Assembly (NCBI GenBank): GCA_037693485.1
Contig: CM075348.1
Span: 101,974,109 to 102,038,108 of the forward strand
From: Kitagawia praeruptora
Lineage: Eukaryota > Streptophyta > Magnoliopsida > Apiales > Apiaceae
DNA: 64,000 nt
Reading direction: 5' to 3'
Part shown: one piece after another, positions 12,664-25,170 of the stretch
How positions within the stretch are numbered: the stretch's first letter is position 1
Layout of the letters: the number at the start of each line of letters is the position of its first letter
Program-made: the position numbers and the translations under genes
Notes under the pieces: generated by a model
Told to the model about the DNA's origin: nothing
The model's input: the letters and a program-made list of their open reading frames with translations, nothing else
Databases searched by the model: none

Positions 12664-14910
12664 TCAAGCTTCGGGAGGAGGAGAGGAGTCGGGAGCAGCA
12701 TAAGGTTTAGGCTCGCCTTCGCCCCGGGCTAAAGCATCCTCAGCATCAATGTACGTCGTGATGAAGTTGTCCCAGGTAGCTGTCCCGAGATCGGTCTTGA
12801 ACATTTTTTCAGAAACCACCCAGCAGCGGTGAATTTTTTTTGATGCTACGGCTGCCAAGTCGTCATCATAGGCATCCGAATCCCGGAACTCAGCGATCAC
12901 CTGCTCCTCGGGCTTCTTGGCCTTCAGCTCATCCCGGAGCTTCTTCACCTCGTCTCTATACTCTTTCATTTTAGCCTTGGCAGAATCTCTCTCATCAGCA
13001 AGGGCTTTGGCCGCCTCCTTAAACTTGTTTAACTCGACTTCAATAGTCTTCCGCAGCTCGAGAAGCTCGGTCCTTGCAGCCTCTGCCTCCTTCTCCATCT
13101 CCTTCCTTTTTGCAGTCACTCAGCTCAGGACGTCCCGGGCCTCCTTGATGGTTTCCAGCTCCCGGCATGCAGCCGCAGCAGTTCCGGCCATCCGGACCCC
13201 GAGCTACCAAATACAAAGATAAAATGTGAGAAAACAAAAGTAATACATGCAACACAAAAAGAGCCCGGAGAAGATTATACCTGGCCATAGACTGCCATCA
13301 TATCCTGGAATTGAGAGATGGCCGAAGCCTTACCGATCTCCTCCCACTCCAGTTTGCTGGGAAGCTCAGCCAAGAAGCCAATAAAGTTCCTCTCCTCCGG
13401 GGAAACGGGCGCAGACTCATGAGGCCCGAAGTTGGCCCTCTTCGAGCTACCATCAGCCGTAGGCTCCTACACTATATCGCAATCGGAGAGCATGGTTCCA
13501 AACTTCTCGGCCTGGACTGCAGAAACCCTAGGCCTCTTCCTCGGAACCAGCTCAGCTTCCGTAACCCCCCCAGCTCCGGAGTCACTTCCTGGAAATCAAG
13601 ACCCCGATTCTCCGAACCACTCTCCTGGTTAGCCCGTGAACCACTAGCCTCCCCGGGGGCCTTGGTATTGTCACGGACATGCCCAATGTTCCGGAGAGCA
13701 GCGGCCAGGGATTTGTTTGCCTTGCTCATTTCCACAAACTGCTCAAATTCGAGCTTATAGCCGGGGAGACCTGAAAAAACAACAAAAGCACATTAGCCCG
13801 GGACAAAACAAATACCACATAAAAACTAAATGTAAGCTAAATACAACCCGAACTTACATCCTAGCCCGAAAAGGTACTCGTGACTCATGAGGTCATCCCT
13901 AGTCACCTGCCTCTTAAGACCCCGGTAGAAGGCGTGAACCCGGTCCATTGCCGCATCCTGAAGATCAAAAACCTCAAAGTGCATAGCCAAAGGAGATTCC
14001 TTGAAGGTGGGCATGAACCAGATATCAACGCCCCGGAGAAAAACAAACTCACCATTCCAACCTTCAGAGATGGAAGCATGCCAAGAGGCTTAGAAGCTGA
14101 ATTGGGATACCCGCATGCAGTACCCCGAAACCTAAACTCAAACAAGGGTACGTTGTTGGAACGTACCAGCTGAAAAAGATGATGGAAAAGTTTGAAAGTA
14201 GGCAACACCCTGGCGGCCTCACAGCATCCCAAGAAGTAAGAAATCCAATTCACCGCATTCGGGGTTAGTTGGGTGATAGGGATCCCATACTCAAACAAGC
14301 ACAGTGACTTAACAAACTGATGACACCTAGGCCCATACCCCGACCTCAGGTGCTCTAACCAGACTCCAACCCAACCTCCCTCGGGCCTATGATAGATCTT
14401 CTCCCCGGGCTCAGGCCACCTCCACTCAATATCTTCATCCAAATGGAACGTGGCCCGGAATATTGGATCCCACACCACTGGCTCCTCCAAATACTCCGCC
14501 CTGAATGGCCCCACATCCATCCCGGAGCCTGGCTTATCTCCGAACTTCGAATCCAGATAGGCCTTGTTGTATTCGGTCATAACGGCGACGTCCGGATTCT
14601 CGGCAAACTCCGTACTCAGGTCCCTGAAAAAATAGGCATGTGGGATCCCCGGGTCTCTCCGGACGAAATAGTATTTGGAATGGCCCCAACTGCCATCCGG
14701 CTCGCTGAGGCTGAACCCCGGGCCCATGTCCTTCGTCGCAATATTTGTAAGAACTGGTAGACTACTCTTCCTTTTCTTACCCATTATGCACCACTCTAAA
14801 TCTATCAGATCAAGATTGCTATTTGAAGAACTAGCACTACCAGACAAACTACTGGGATCGGAAAGGGGGACAAATACTCGGCGGGCAGTTACACGAAACT
14901 TCCTAACCAT
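12664..14910 (-). pseudogene. decayed three-exon antisense gene, 'putative gypsy-type transposon' family
   Basis: On the reverse strand, exon 1 (about 14910-13858), exon 2 (13770-13281) and exon 3 (13203-12664) join in phase across introns at 13857-13771 (GTAAGT...TTTCAG) and 13280-13204 (GTATAA...GGTAG). Exon 1 has the block GIPITQLTPNAVNWISYFLG, which I recognise from the plant 'putative gypsy type transposon' (Transposase_28-like) family. Exon 3 is a long Glu/Lys/Ala coiled coil with an acidic tail. Lesions: a frameshift near 14090, a frameshift near 13570, TAG at 13467-13469 and TGA at 13120-13122. The family's function is not established. Its position antisense within a retroelement fits the extra genes reported in Tat-type gypsy elements. 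Confidence 0.65.
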
Positions 14911-15407
14911 AAAAGTATACGCTACCTCGGGCTACCCACCAAAGCAAGCAGGCAAAAATAAGAAACTACGGAAAGGAATCTACCCCGGAGATAATGATGC
15001 AATAAGGCTAAAAAAGAAAAGAGCCAGAGTAAGGGAACTTACAGAGAAATGAAGAAGCTAAAGAAGAGAGAAGCTATAGAATCCGAGGTGCACCTAGTTC
15101 GGAGTTCATGCCTTCAAAGAAGCGTGATAACGACAACAAGATGAAAACTCGTAAAAGACAAGAAAGAGGATGATGCCAAGTAGTTATAGGCGAAACTGTG
15201 GGCTTGACCCGTCGGGAAACGTGTCAACCAGCGAATGGCCAACGGTTCAATAACTCGGAGAAAAGAAAAAAGAGAAAATAAAGGGAAAAATAGCTGGCGT
15301 CCACTACCCGGCCCAGAAGCATCTAAAAAAAAAGAGTTTTGAGAACACCCCAAAATATACATACATATGTATATATATGCATATACATAAACCCGCGAAC
15401 CAGAAAT

Positions 15408-15720
15408 TTCACTCCTAGCCCCGGGGATACGCCTTTCGGCGCACACCCCGGGCCTGGGGGGCAACCAAAAACAAAAATTTCTTCTAAGTCACCCAAAGTC
15501 ACGAAACTTTGGACTTGTGAAGATAACATTTCACTCCTAGCCCCGGGGATACGCTTCTCGGCGCACACCCCGGGCCTGGGGGGCCACCAAAAAACAAAAG
15601 TTTCTTCTAAGTCACCCAAAGTCACGAAACTTTGGACTTGCGAAGATAACATATCACTCCTAGCCCCGGGGATACGCCTTTCGGCGCACACCCCGGGCCT
15701 GGGGGCAAACAAAAACAAAA
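15408..15720. repeat. tandem array, about 2.6 units of near 122 bp
   Basis: TTTCACTCCTAGCCCCGGGG or a one-base variant recurs near 15407, 15529 and 15652, followed by CACCCCGGGCCTGGGG, CAACCAAAAACAAAAATTTC and a TCACGAAACTTTGGAC word. The third unit is incomplete. It shares the CAACCAAAAAC and CCCGGG words with the left array but has a different unit length. Confidence 0.88.
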
Positions 15721-15785
15721 TTTCTTTCTCAAGCCAAGAGAGTTCAGATACACCTACTACCCCCCTATCCAGAGAATCCGCATGA

Positions 15786-16141
15786 GGGAGTGGGGGGTAA
15801 ATGACAGGCTAGAAATAGCCAAGGTCCAATTAGGCCCAACCTCAGGCCCAACCTCAGGCCCAAAAATAACAAACAATCCAACTTATGAGAATAAGAGCAG
15901 CCCAGCCCAAGCTAGTGGGCCCCGGTCCCAGAGTCACCGCCCCGGATTAGTGGACCCCAGATTGATGACACCTAGCACACGTGGCAGCCCGGCTCAGCCG
16001 ACATCCCCACACGTGGCGCTGACAAGCACTAAAGTCCAAGGGACAGTATGTGTCAAATCATGTCCTCAACAACACTGCCACACTTAAGTCAACGGTCCTC
16101 ACAAATAGGGACACGTGTCCTATATCCCGGGAATTCAGCAC
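15786..16141 (+). other. possible polypurine tract and start of a 3' LTR
   Basis: GGGAGTGGGGGGTAAA (about 15786-15801) sits before TGACAGGCTAG at 15802, as a PPT would before an LTR. The remaining 340 bp holds GGCCC/CACGTG-rich sequence and no gene, and is cut by the Athila insertion at 16142. A similar tract, GGAGTAGGGGGCAAGACAAG, follows the left array at about 12455-12475, so the tract may be repeat-linked and not a true PPT. Confidence 0.4.
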
Positions 16142-17717
16142 TGATAGAGTATATTTTATATATATTTTATAGGATTTTATTCTCATATTTGTAGTGCTTT
16201 TGTGAATAATCGTGTGGATTTAATTAGTGTTTGATGTATTTTATGACAGGAATTGAAGAATTGCCAAGTTAGAAGGAATTTGACGTTATTTGATGGTTTT
16301 ATAATGATTCTTAACTCAAGAGATCGATTTTGTGAAGTTACGAGAAGAAACGATGAAATTGAGGTTCGTTTCTAGAAATTGGGAGCAAAATGGAGTGAAA
16401 ATCAGACCCTACAGGGCGCTATAGCGCTCCAGATGGCGCAACAGCGCGTGTGAATAGTAGCAGCAAGGCGCAACAGTGCTCAAATCGGCGCAGCAGCGCC
16501 CGGTCGCGGCTAGAAATTGTTTGGGTCATAACTTAAGTTCTAGACATCAGAATTGGGCGATCTTACAGCTCACGCGAAGACAACGGAATTATCTACAATT
16601 CAGAAGTGGTCCAATATTAGTATTCCAACGGGATCAGCCAAGAAACAGGCCAGAAAATCCAGCAGCTTCCATAAATTCGATTTGAAGTGGGAAACTTCCA
16701 TAAATCCAATCCTAATCAACATGGAAACACTAGGGGCGCTAGGAACGTTCTAGAGGGCTGTGTTAAGCGTGGAAACTTGCAATTCTTACTTCTATTCAAG
16801 CTTGGAAACTTGCCATATCCTAATCCAACTCTATTTGTGGCAACTTCCTTGGAATGCAATTCTATTATGGAAATGACTTGGAGGCCAATACATCTATAAA
16901 CACATCTTATGTATTAGAGCTACATCTAGATCTAGATCGAGATCTAGAATTAGTTAAGTTTTATTATTAGTTAGGAGTAGAATAGAATAATACACTTTTT
17001 CTCATCTTTTCTATGGGATAGCTTGTATTCGGATTTCTCCATTAATTTAGAGGTTCTCTTTATTCTCTCGTGTTTTATTAGTATAATTTTATATGTCTCT
17101 CTTCATAGTTTTTATTGCTTTTACTTGTTTAATTATTAGTGAGTAGTTAATTCTAGGGTATTAAGGGGAGCCATGTTTGCACTATGATTGGGGCTTAATT
17201 TGATTAGTAATTTGATGGGTAAAGAGTAATTCTGATTGATATGTTTTAATTCTTAATTTGTGTAATTGGCCAATATCATGGATTAACTGATTGTAATAGG
17301 AGTAATTGATCGGAAGATTTTACTACTAGAGGCATACATACAATTAGCGGAATTGAAGGTGAGTGTGGAAGCATCATTGGATTTCTGAGAGTGTTAATGC
17401 TTGGAAAAGATTAACTATTACTTCAATTACTTGATCCCATTGAAAAGCTATACCTTTGTGATTTGTTTGGTATAAGCATGGTGAACCTGAATTGCCTTAG
17501 ATCCCTTAATTAATTAGTTAATCATTTATTTAGTTAGTGCTAATTTAGTTTAATTAGTTAATTAATAATTTCACATATTCGTCTGACCCTTGAAACAATT
17601 AGCGATAACTGAAAAGAAATTAGTAGAAACTGTCTCCTTGAGGAATCGACCCGTATTTGCTAGTATCTACTACAATTGATACCGTGCGCTTGCGGTTAGA
17701 CATAATTTTACACATCA
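16142..17717 (+). mobile_element. Athila-like 5' LTR (1576 bp)
   Basis: It runs from TGATAGAGTATATTTT to TTTTACACATCA and is repeated from 25171. Compared with the 3' copy it lacks about 21 bp near 16510 and about 10 bp near 16893, the latter removing the TATATAAAC context still present at about 25950. A GC-rich set of short GGCGC...GCGC palindromes lies at 16413-16503. Confidence 0.9.
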
Positions 17718-17723
17718 AGTTTT

Positions 17724-17741
17724 TGGCGCCGCTGCCGGGGA
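17724..17741 (+). other. primer-binding site, tRNA-Asp type
   Basis: TGGCGCCGCTGCCGGGGA lies 6 bases after the 5' LTR. It matches the Athila/Tat PBS known to pair with the 3' end of tRNA-Asp, with one difference (CGCTG for CGTTG). Confidence 0.85.
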
Positions 17742-17854
17742 GACGCCTAGTTTCTATAATTTTAGATTGATTGTTTTAGATTGTTTCTCTTGTCTCTTTG
17801 GAACTCTTGTTCCAACTGAGACCGATCTTACTGCTTTTCTTTGTTTAGTTGTTG

Positions 17855-20800
17855 ATGCCCAGGACCAGGTCTCAAACGAAAGAAGATCAAGCGAAAGAGG
17901 ATACAACTCCTCTTAGTCCAGATTCTGGAATTACTTGTCAACAATACATAGATCAACAAAGGAAAGAGAAGCAGCAAAAGATACCTGAACCAAAGATTAA
18001 AATGGTAGACCTTCCTCCCAAATCTTTGAAGAACTACTCATAGCCCTCTCCGAGTGGGGTACCTACCGGCCTTGCTATGCCAGCGATTCAAGCAGCAAAT
18101 TTCGAGATCAAGCCTGCTTTCCTCACTATGATCCAACAGAATCAATTTGCTGGGCTTGCCTCTAAAGACCCTACAAATCATCTGCAACGGTTTCAACAGC
18201 TCTATTCTACAATTAAACATCAGGGAGTCACTCCAGACCAGTTGAAAGTCATGTTGTTCGGTTTCTCTCTTCGTGATAAAGCTCAAAAGTGGTTGAACGA
18301 TATTGACTTGACCGATTGGGATGAGATTGGTCAAGCCTTCTTAACTGAGTTCTTCCCTCCCAACGGAACCGACGATTTGATCGACAAGATAATGGGTTTT
18401 AAGCAAGATTATGGTGAATCTCTTCGGGATGCTTGGGACAGATTTAAGGATTATCAACGTGCATGCCCTCACCATGGTCTTGAGAAGTGGTTTCTGCTTA
18501 AACGCTTCTATAATGGTCTTGATCCTGAAACAAAAGGTATTGTTGATAACGCTGCAGGTGGCGTGTTTTTAGACAAAGGAGTTGATGATGCACATGCTTT
18601 TCTTTCAAATTAGGCTGCCAATCATTTCAGTAACCCGAGAGCAGCCAAGAAAAGGGGTAAACTTGAAGTGGATGCTTACTCTCTATTATCATCTCAACCA
18701 GCTGCACTGACTCAAGAGATTCACTCACTGAAGACATCTCAGCCCTCTACTCAACCTATGAGTATCAATGCATTGTCATCCATGGCTCCTATGAATAATC
18801 CTATTTGTGAAGTTTGTGGCATCCAAGGCCACTATGGTAATGATTGCCAATACAATGCTCAAAATTCACAACATTTTCAGATGGAGCAAGCAAATGTTTT
18901 CCAACAGAGGCAGCAGTACAATCCGTACTCCAACACTTACAATCCTGGTTGGAAAGATCATCCTAACTTCTTATATAGGAACAATAATGCTCAGAATTCA
19001 AATGTTCCTAATCAGTAGCAATATTAGCAGTCGTACCAGCCCCCTCCACAATAGCAGTATAGGCCTCCTCAAGGACCTATGAATCCCCCTGGATTCCAAA
19101 GGCCTCCTCAGAATTATGCTCCTCAAGCAAATCAAGCTGCACAGACTGATAATCAAGGTGACATGATGAAGATATTGTTACAAATGCAAAAGAATATGGA
19201 GGATACCAATAGGAAGATGAACCAGATGGAGATTCACAACAAGATGCTGGAAACTCAGATTGCTCAAATGGCCAGTTCTTCGTCTACAAGGCAACAAGGC
19301 TCTCTACCAGCACAACCAACTCAGCCAAAGGAAAATGTGAATGCCATTGCTCTTAGGAGTGGTCGTACATATGATGCTCCTCCAATGCCTACTGATGATG
19401 TTCCTACTGAGAAAGAAGAAGAAAATGCTGAGGAAGACAAGGTAGAGAAAGTTGTTGAAGATATGAACGAAGATAAAACTGAGGAAAGCAAGAAAAAAGA
19501 CAAAGAGAAGACTGCAGTTACTCCTCCACCATTTGTACAAAAGCTCCCATTCCCTAGCAGGATGAACAGAACTAAGGTGGACCAGCAGTTTGGTAAGTTC
19601 ATGACACTTGTCAAGAATCTTGAGGTAACGGTTCCTTTCACTGATCTAATTTCTCAAGTTCCATCATATGCAAAGTTTCTTAAGGATATTCTCACTAAGA
19701 AAAGGTCTTTTGGTGAGGTGGGGACAGTAGCTTTTACTGAAAAGTGTAGTGCTATTTTACAAAATAAGTCTCCACCTAAGCTTAAAGATCCTGGTAGTTT
19801 TTCGATCCCGTGTCATTTAGGTGCATTGTTCATTGATAAAGCTTTATGTGATTTAGGCGCTAGCGTCTCAGTCATGCCTCTCTCGGTTTTTCAAAAACTA
19901 AATATGGGAGAATTAAAATGTACACAGATGACTTTGCAAATGGCAGACCGTTCGATAAAATATCCCCTTGGAATTTTAGAGGATGTGCCTGTTAGGGTTG
20001 GAAAATTTTATATTCCTGTAGACTTTGTAGTTTTAGATATGGAAGAGGATAGCCAAATACCTATTATTTTAGGTAGACCATTTCTCTGTACTGCAGGTGC
20101 TGTAATTGATGTTAAAAGTGGGACTCTCACATTGAGCGTTGGTGATGATAAAATTACTTTTACTCTAACCTCCGCTCTTAAATCCCCTTTGCTTGAGAAT
20201 ACTTGCTTCAGGATTGATGTTATAGATGGAATTGTCCAAGATGAGACACCTCAGATTCTATTGAATGATGCATTGGAAGCAGTGCTCATGCTTGAAGCTT
20301 ACGAAGGAGAAGGACATGCTGAAGTCGATTCATTGATTCTTGAGTTGGATGGTGCAGCTGATCTGAATTGTGAGGTAACCAACACTGTCACTTCTTGTGG
20401 TGAACCTCAAGTAAATAAGTTAGAGCTAAAGCCTTTGCCATCTAATCTTAAATATGTGTTTCTTGATGATGAAAAGACTTGTCCTGTGATTGTTAGCTCT
20501 AGTCTTGATGATAACCAAGTTTTTAAGCTTCTTACTGTTTTGCGTGCGCATAGAAAAGCTATTGGGTATAGTATTGATGATCTTACAGGGATTAGCCCAG
20601 ATTTTTGCATGCATAGAATTCACTTAGATGATGACCATAAGCCTTGCATAAAGGGACAACGTCGCTTGAACCCTAACATGCAAGAGGTTGTTAAAAAAGA
20701 AGTTTTGAAGTTGTTAGATGCGGGCATCATTTACCCAATTTCTGATTCTAAATGGGTAAGCCCAGTTCAGGTAGTCCCTAAGAAAGGAGGAACAACGGTA

Positions 20801-23326
20801 ATTAAAAATGACAAAGATGAATTAATTCCCACTCGAATTGTCACCAGTTGGCGAATGTGTATTGATTACCGTAAGTTAAACACTGCTACTAGAAAAGACC
20901 ATTACCCTCTCCCTTTCATTGATTAGATGTCAAAAAGACTTGCTAAGCATAAGTACTTTTGCTATTTAGACGGATATTCAGGGTTCTTTCAGATCCCTAT
21001 ACATCCTGATGACCAAGAAAAGACTACATTTACTTGCCCATATGGTACTTTTGTATATCGTAGAGTGCCTTTTGGTTTGTGCAATGCCCCTGCTACTTTT
21101 CAGCGTTGCATGACTGCCATATTTTCTGATTTCATAGAGTCTATCATGGAAGTATTTATGGATGATTTCAGTGTTTATGGGTCTGATTTTGATGTATATC
21201 TACATAATCTTTCTAAAGTGCTTAAACGTTGTGAAGAGGTGAATTTGGTTTTGAATTGGGAAAAGTGCCACTTCATGGTCAATGAAGGAGTGGTACTTGG
21301 TCATTTGATTTCTGAACGTGGCATCCAGGTTGACAAAGCAAAAATTGAGGTGATTGAGAAGCTTCCTCCTCCTGTTAGTGTCAAGGGAGTGAGGAGTTTC
21401 CTTGGTCATGCGGGTTTTTATCGTCATTTTATAAAAGATTTTTCAAAAATTGCAAAACCCCTCACTCAATTGTTGCTTAAGGATGCCACCTTTGTGTTTA
21501 CTGACGCTTGTTTGGAGTCTTTTAACAGGATTAAGGAAGCTTTGATAAGTGCACCAATCATTCAATCTCCAGATTGGAATCTTCCGTTTGAAATTATGTG
21601 TGATGCAAGTGATTATGCTGTTGGAGCAGTTCTCGGTCAATGGAAAGACAAGGTATTGCACGCCATCTACTATGCAAGTAAAACCTTGGATGAAGCTCAA
21701 GTCAATTATGCTACTACTGAGAAGGAACTTCTAGCTGTGGTCTACGCTCTTGACAAATTCCGAGCCTATCTCATTGGCTCCAAAGTCATTTTTCACACTG
21801 ATCATTCAGCACTTAAATATCTGTTGGCGAAGAAAGAAGCAAAGCCAAGGCTTATTCGTTGGATTCTGTTACTCCAAGAATTTGACTTAGAAATCAAAGA
21901 CAAGAAGGGTGCTGAGAATGTAGTTGCGGATCATCTTTCACGGTTGCGTTTCAAATCTGATATTGCGTCAAGTACTCCTATTGACGATTCTTTTCCAGAT
22001 GATCACTTGTTTTCGGTTGCTACTCAAACTCCATGGTATGCAGATTTTGAAAATTTCTGTGTTAATGGATCTCACCCTCCAGAATTGACTTATCAGCAAA
22101 GAAAGAGGTTTTATCATGATGCTACACAATATTTTTGGGATGACCCTTTCTTGTATCGAAAGTGTGCTGATGGAATCTTTCGTAGATGTGTCCTTGAGTT
22201 CGAAGTACATGACATTCTCAAGCATTGTCATTCTCTCGCATGTGGAGGCCACCATGGTCCTTCTAAAACTGCTGCTAAGGTACTGCAATCCGGTTTCTTT
22301 TGGCCGTCTCTATTTAAGGATGCTCGTGCTTTCTGTTTGGCGTGTGATGCATGTCAAAGGACGGGTAATATTTCTAAATGCCATGAGATGCCTCAAACTG
22401 GTATTCTTGAGGTCGAGATATTTGACGTATGGGGTGTTGATTTTATGGGACCCTTCCCAAGTTCTTGTGGGATGAGATATATCTTAGTTGCAGTCGATTA
22501 TGTGTCAAAGTGGGTTGAAGCTGTTGGAACGGTAACCAATGATTCCAAGGTTGTTATGAAGCTCTTTAAAAATATCATTTTCCCTCGTTTTGGAGTTCCT
22601 AGAACAGTGATAAGAGATGGTGGTTCTCATTTTCGCCATCGCCAGTTTGAAACTTTGTTGAAGAAATATGGCGTTACTCACAAGGTTGCTCTTGCATATC
22701 ACCCCCAAACAAGTGGCCAAGTGGAGGTTTCTAACCGCCAAATCAAAAGCATTTTGGAGAAGATGGTTGCAAAGTCAAGGAAAGATTGGTACTTGAAGCT
22801 AGATGATGCTTTGTGGGCTTATCGTACGGCGTACAAAACACCTATAGGAACCACTCCCTATCGGTTGGTTTATGGTAAAGCATGTCACTTGCCAGTGGAG
22901 TTGGAACATCGCGCTTTTTGGGCTATAAAAGAACTCAACATGGATTTGAAGGCTGCGGGGCAAGCGAGACTTCTTCAACTTAATGAGTTAGATGAGCTTC
23001 AATTTGATGCTTATGACAATACTCGGCTTTACAAGGAGAGAACGAAGAAGATGCATGACAAGATGATTCAGAGAAGAGATTTTCAGGTTGGAGACAAGGT
23101 GTTGTTGTTCAATTCCAGACTTCGACTTTTTCCAGGGAAGCTCATATCAAGATGGTCCGGACCTTTTACTGTCACCGATGTCAAATTTTATGGTGCTATT
23201 GAAGTTATGGGATGAGATGGAACAAAGTTTAAGGTCAATGGTCAAAGCCTTAAATTATATGTGGATGGTGCATTCGTAGGAAAGATGGAAGTGATTTATC
23301 TTGACAACCCCTCCACGGAGATCTGA
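17855..23326 (+). pseudogene. gag-pol: Athila-like gag-pol polyprotein with seven in-frame stops
   Basis: One phase can be followed from ATG 17855 to TGA 23324-23326, about 1820 codons. Gag contains a retrotransposon capsid domain (about 18080-18600) and the knuckle CEVCGIQGHYGNDC. Protease has DLGASVSVMP (about 19851). RT has WRMCIDYRKLN, YLDGYSGFFQIP and FMDDFSVYG. RNase H has TEKELLAVVYALDKFRAYL. Integrase has a zinc finger (HCHSLACGGHHG ... CDACQRTG), WGVDFMGPFP and YHPQTSGQVEVSN. Stops are TAG at 18041, 18611, 19016, 19025, 19052 and 20924, and TGA at 23213. Every TAG fits a former CAG and the TGA a former CGA. I saw no frameshift. The integrase core reads RDGGSHF where Ser usually precedes the Asp. 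Confidence 0.93.
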
Positions 23327-25170
23327 ACCAGCTGAGTCGAGCCAACGACGTTAAACAAAAGCGCTTCTTGGGAGGCAACCCATGGATCATGCTTCTGCAA
23401 AGGGGAGTTCTTCTTTCCTTCTGTTTTATATATTGTAGATTTCTTTGTTTGGTTAATGAGTCATTGAGGACATTGACTCGCTTAAGTGTGGGGAGGTGTT
23501 CTCGGTGTTCTCAACGTAACGTAGTGTATATAAAAATAATTTTTTTTTTTTTGAAAAAATACCAAAAATAATTCTAGCCATGTGAAGATTACTTATGTAA
23601 ATGCACCCATGCATGCTTAGAAATCTTGTGTTTATGGATGCTTTTGATTGAGAAGTGATATGTGATGTTCTTGTGCACACACGTACACTAGCAAGTAGAA
23701 ACTAGTAGACTTAATTGAATGTCTTAAGTGATTAGAATGACATGAATATGTGCAAGGTAATTTGGTCTATATGCTTTGAGTACAAGTAGGTGCGTTAGAG
23801 AGACTGTTACTTGGGATTGATTATGTTTTGTCACACCAAACGAGTTTTGAGCCTATATGCATATCTTTTGCATGATTTTTCGTTTGCTTGAGTGTCCACA
23901 TGTTGTTTGCATTGCTAGCACTTGCTTGAGGTCTTTCTTAAGATGCATGGCATTAATTGATGATAACATGATAAAGGCAATTAGGTATAACCTCATATTT
24001 CCTATATATCCAAACCATTTATACATGATCCATTAGTTAACTCTTTGAGCCTAATCTTATTCTTTCGGTGACACACCAAGTTACTTGCCATTATCCTTTT
24101 TATTCTATTGGCCTTACATTAAATTTGAACCCAATTGTCAAAGGCTAGTATTGTTCGTAAGGGAGTGATAAGGTGTGCATAAAAGGGGGGTTTTATTGAT
24201 GATCATAACTTTGGGGGAATATTTGGGGTTTAGTTCATAGCTTGTTAGTCGAAGTTTGAAATCATATTTATGGGATCATTGTTCTTGCTATTACTTAGCT
24301 CTCTTCAAAAGAAAAAGAAAAGAAAAAGAAAAAAAAAAGAAAAAGAAAATAAAATTTGAGAGCATTCTTATGTTTGTATGATCCTTCTTCATTCGACTAA
24401 TCAAGTTATTTATGTAAGGGATATTGAAAAATCCAAGCGTGGGGAAGTATTTGTGGTTTTAATAGAAAGGGAATGGAATGAATTATATTGTTGGGTACTA
24501 GCTTTTGGTATATTAACCTGTTTTAGCTTTACTTGACATACCTTGTCCCTAGCCCCATTACAACCCGATCAAAGACCTTTTGATTATCATCGATGGTGTA
24601 TGTTGTGTTAAGAGTGAGATTGATTGTGAGTGTCAAGTTGTGTTTATGATTTTGTTGGAATTGAGTGATACACTTAACCTTGTTCTTGAGTGAATATTCG
24701 TTTGTGAGTGAAAGGTGAGTTATTACTTGTTTTGGCATAGGAGATCCCAGGTTTTGACTCAAAGATGTGTTTCTTGTGGGCTTAGCATGCTTACCAACGA
24801 TTTTTACACTTGACATGAATTTTTATGACCTTCTGCATGTTGGTTGAGTAGACTACGTGAATACTTGCACTATCGACACTAAGACATTGCATATTTACTT
24901 TGATTCTTAAGTTGATGTGGCATGAGAGGACTTGTGTGTGTGGTGTTGTGTTAGCATTGATCTTTTGCATGAGCTAGATGAATTTTGTGGGTACATTCAC
25001 TATAGGCCCTCACGAGACCTTACTCGTCCACTGGGGCTACCTTGGGGTTTAAAGGGCTTGTTGCATATGCCAAATGCAACCGTGATCACCTACGGAAGTG
25101 GTACTAGTTAGTATAGTGTTATTATGTTAGTTTGCACGAGGACGCGCAAAGTGCAAAGTGTGGGGATATT
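23327..25170 (+). other. Athila-like 3' untranslated internal region
   Basis: No gene is supported here; in many Athila elements an env-like frame occupies this place. An AAAAGA-type purine run lies at 24307-24349. The purine-rich AAAGTGTGGGGATATT immediately before the 3' LTR (about 25155-25170) is the likely plus-strand primer. Confidence 0.65.

Larger units (their letters stand above)
11621..16141. mobile_element. partial LTR-type element with antisense gene between tandem arrays
   Basis: Between the copia 3' LTR and the Athila 5' LTR lies a GC-richer block with repeated CCCGGG words. It holds a 93-94 bp tandem array, a decayed reverse-strand gene, a second array with a unit near 122 bp, a polypurine-like tract and a possible LTR start (TGACAGGC at 15802). 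No gag or pol is visible. Tat-lineage gypsy elements are known to carry extra genes in antisense orientation with tandem repeats near the 3' end, so a non-autonomous Tat derivative is my best guess. The left side is cut by the copia insertion and the right side by the Athila insertion. Confidence 0.5.

Noticed and set aside
13040..13760. Forward-strand frames of up to 149 codons opposite the antisense gene
   Set aside because: They mirror GC-rich exons; the reverse-strand reading has coherent splicing and a coiled coil.
15114..15785. Long frames on both strands across the 122-bp repeats
   Set aside because: They follow the GC-rich tandem unit, and the encoded repeats simply mirror it.
24307..24349. 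AAAAGA run as the Athila polypurine tract
   Set aside because: It is over 800 bases from the 3' LTR; the purine stretch adjoining 25171 is better placed.
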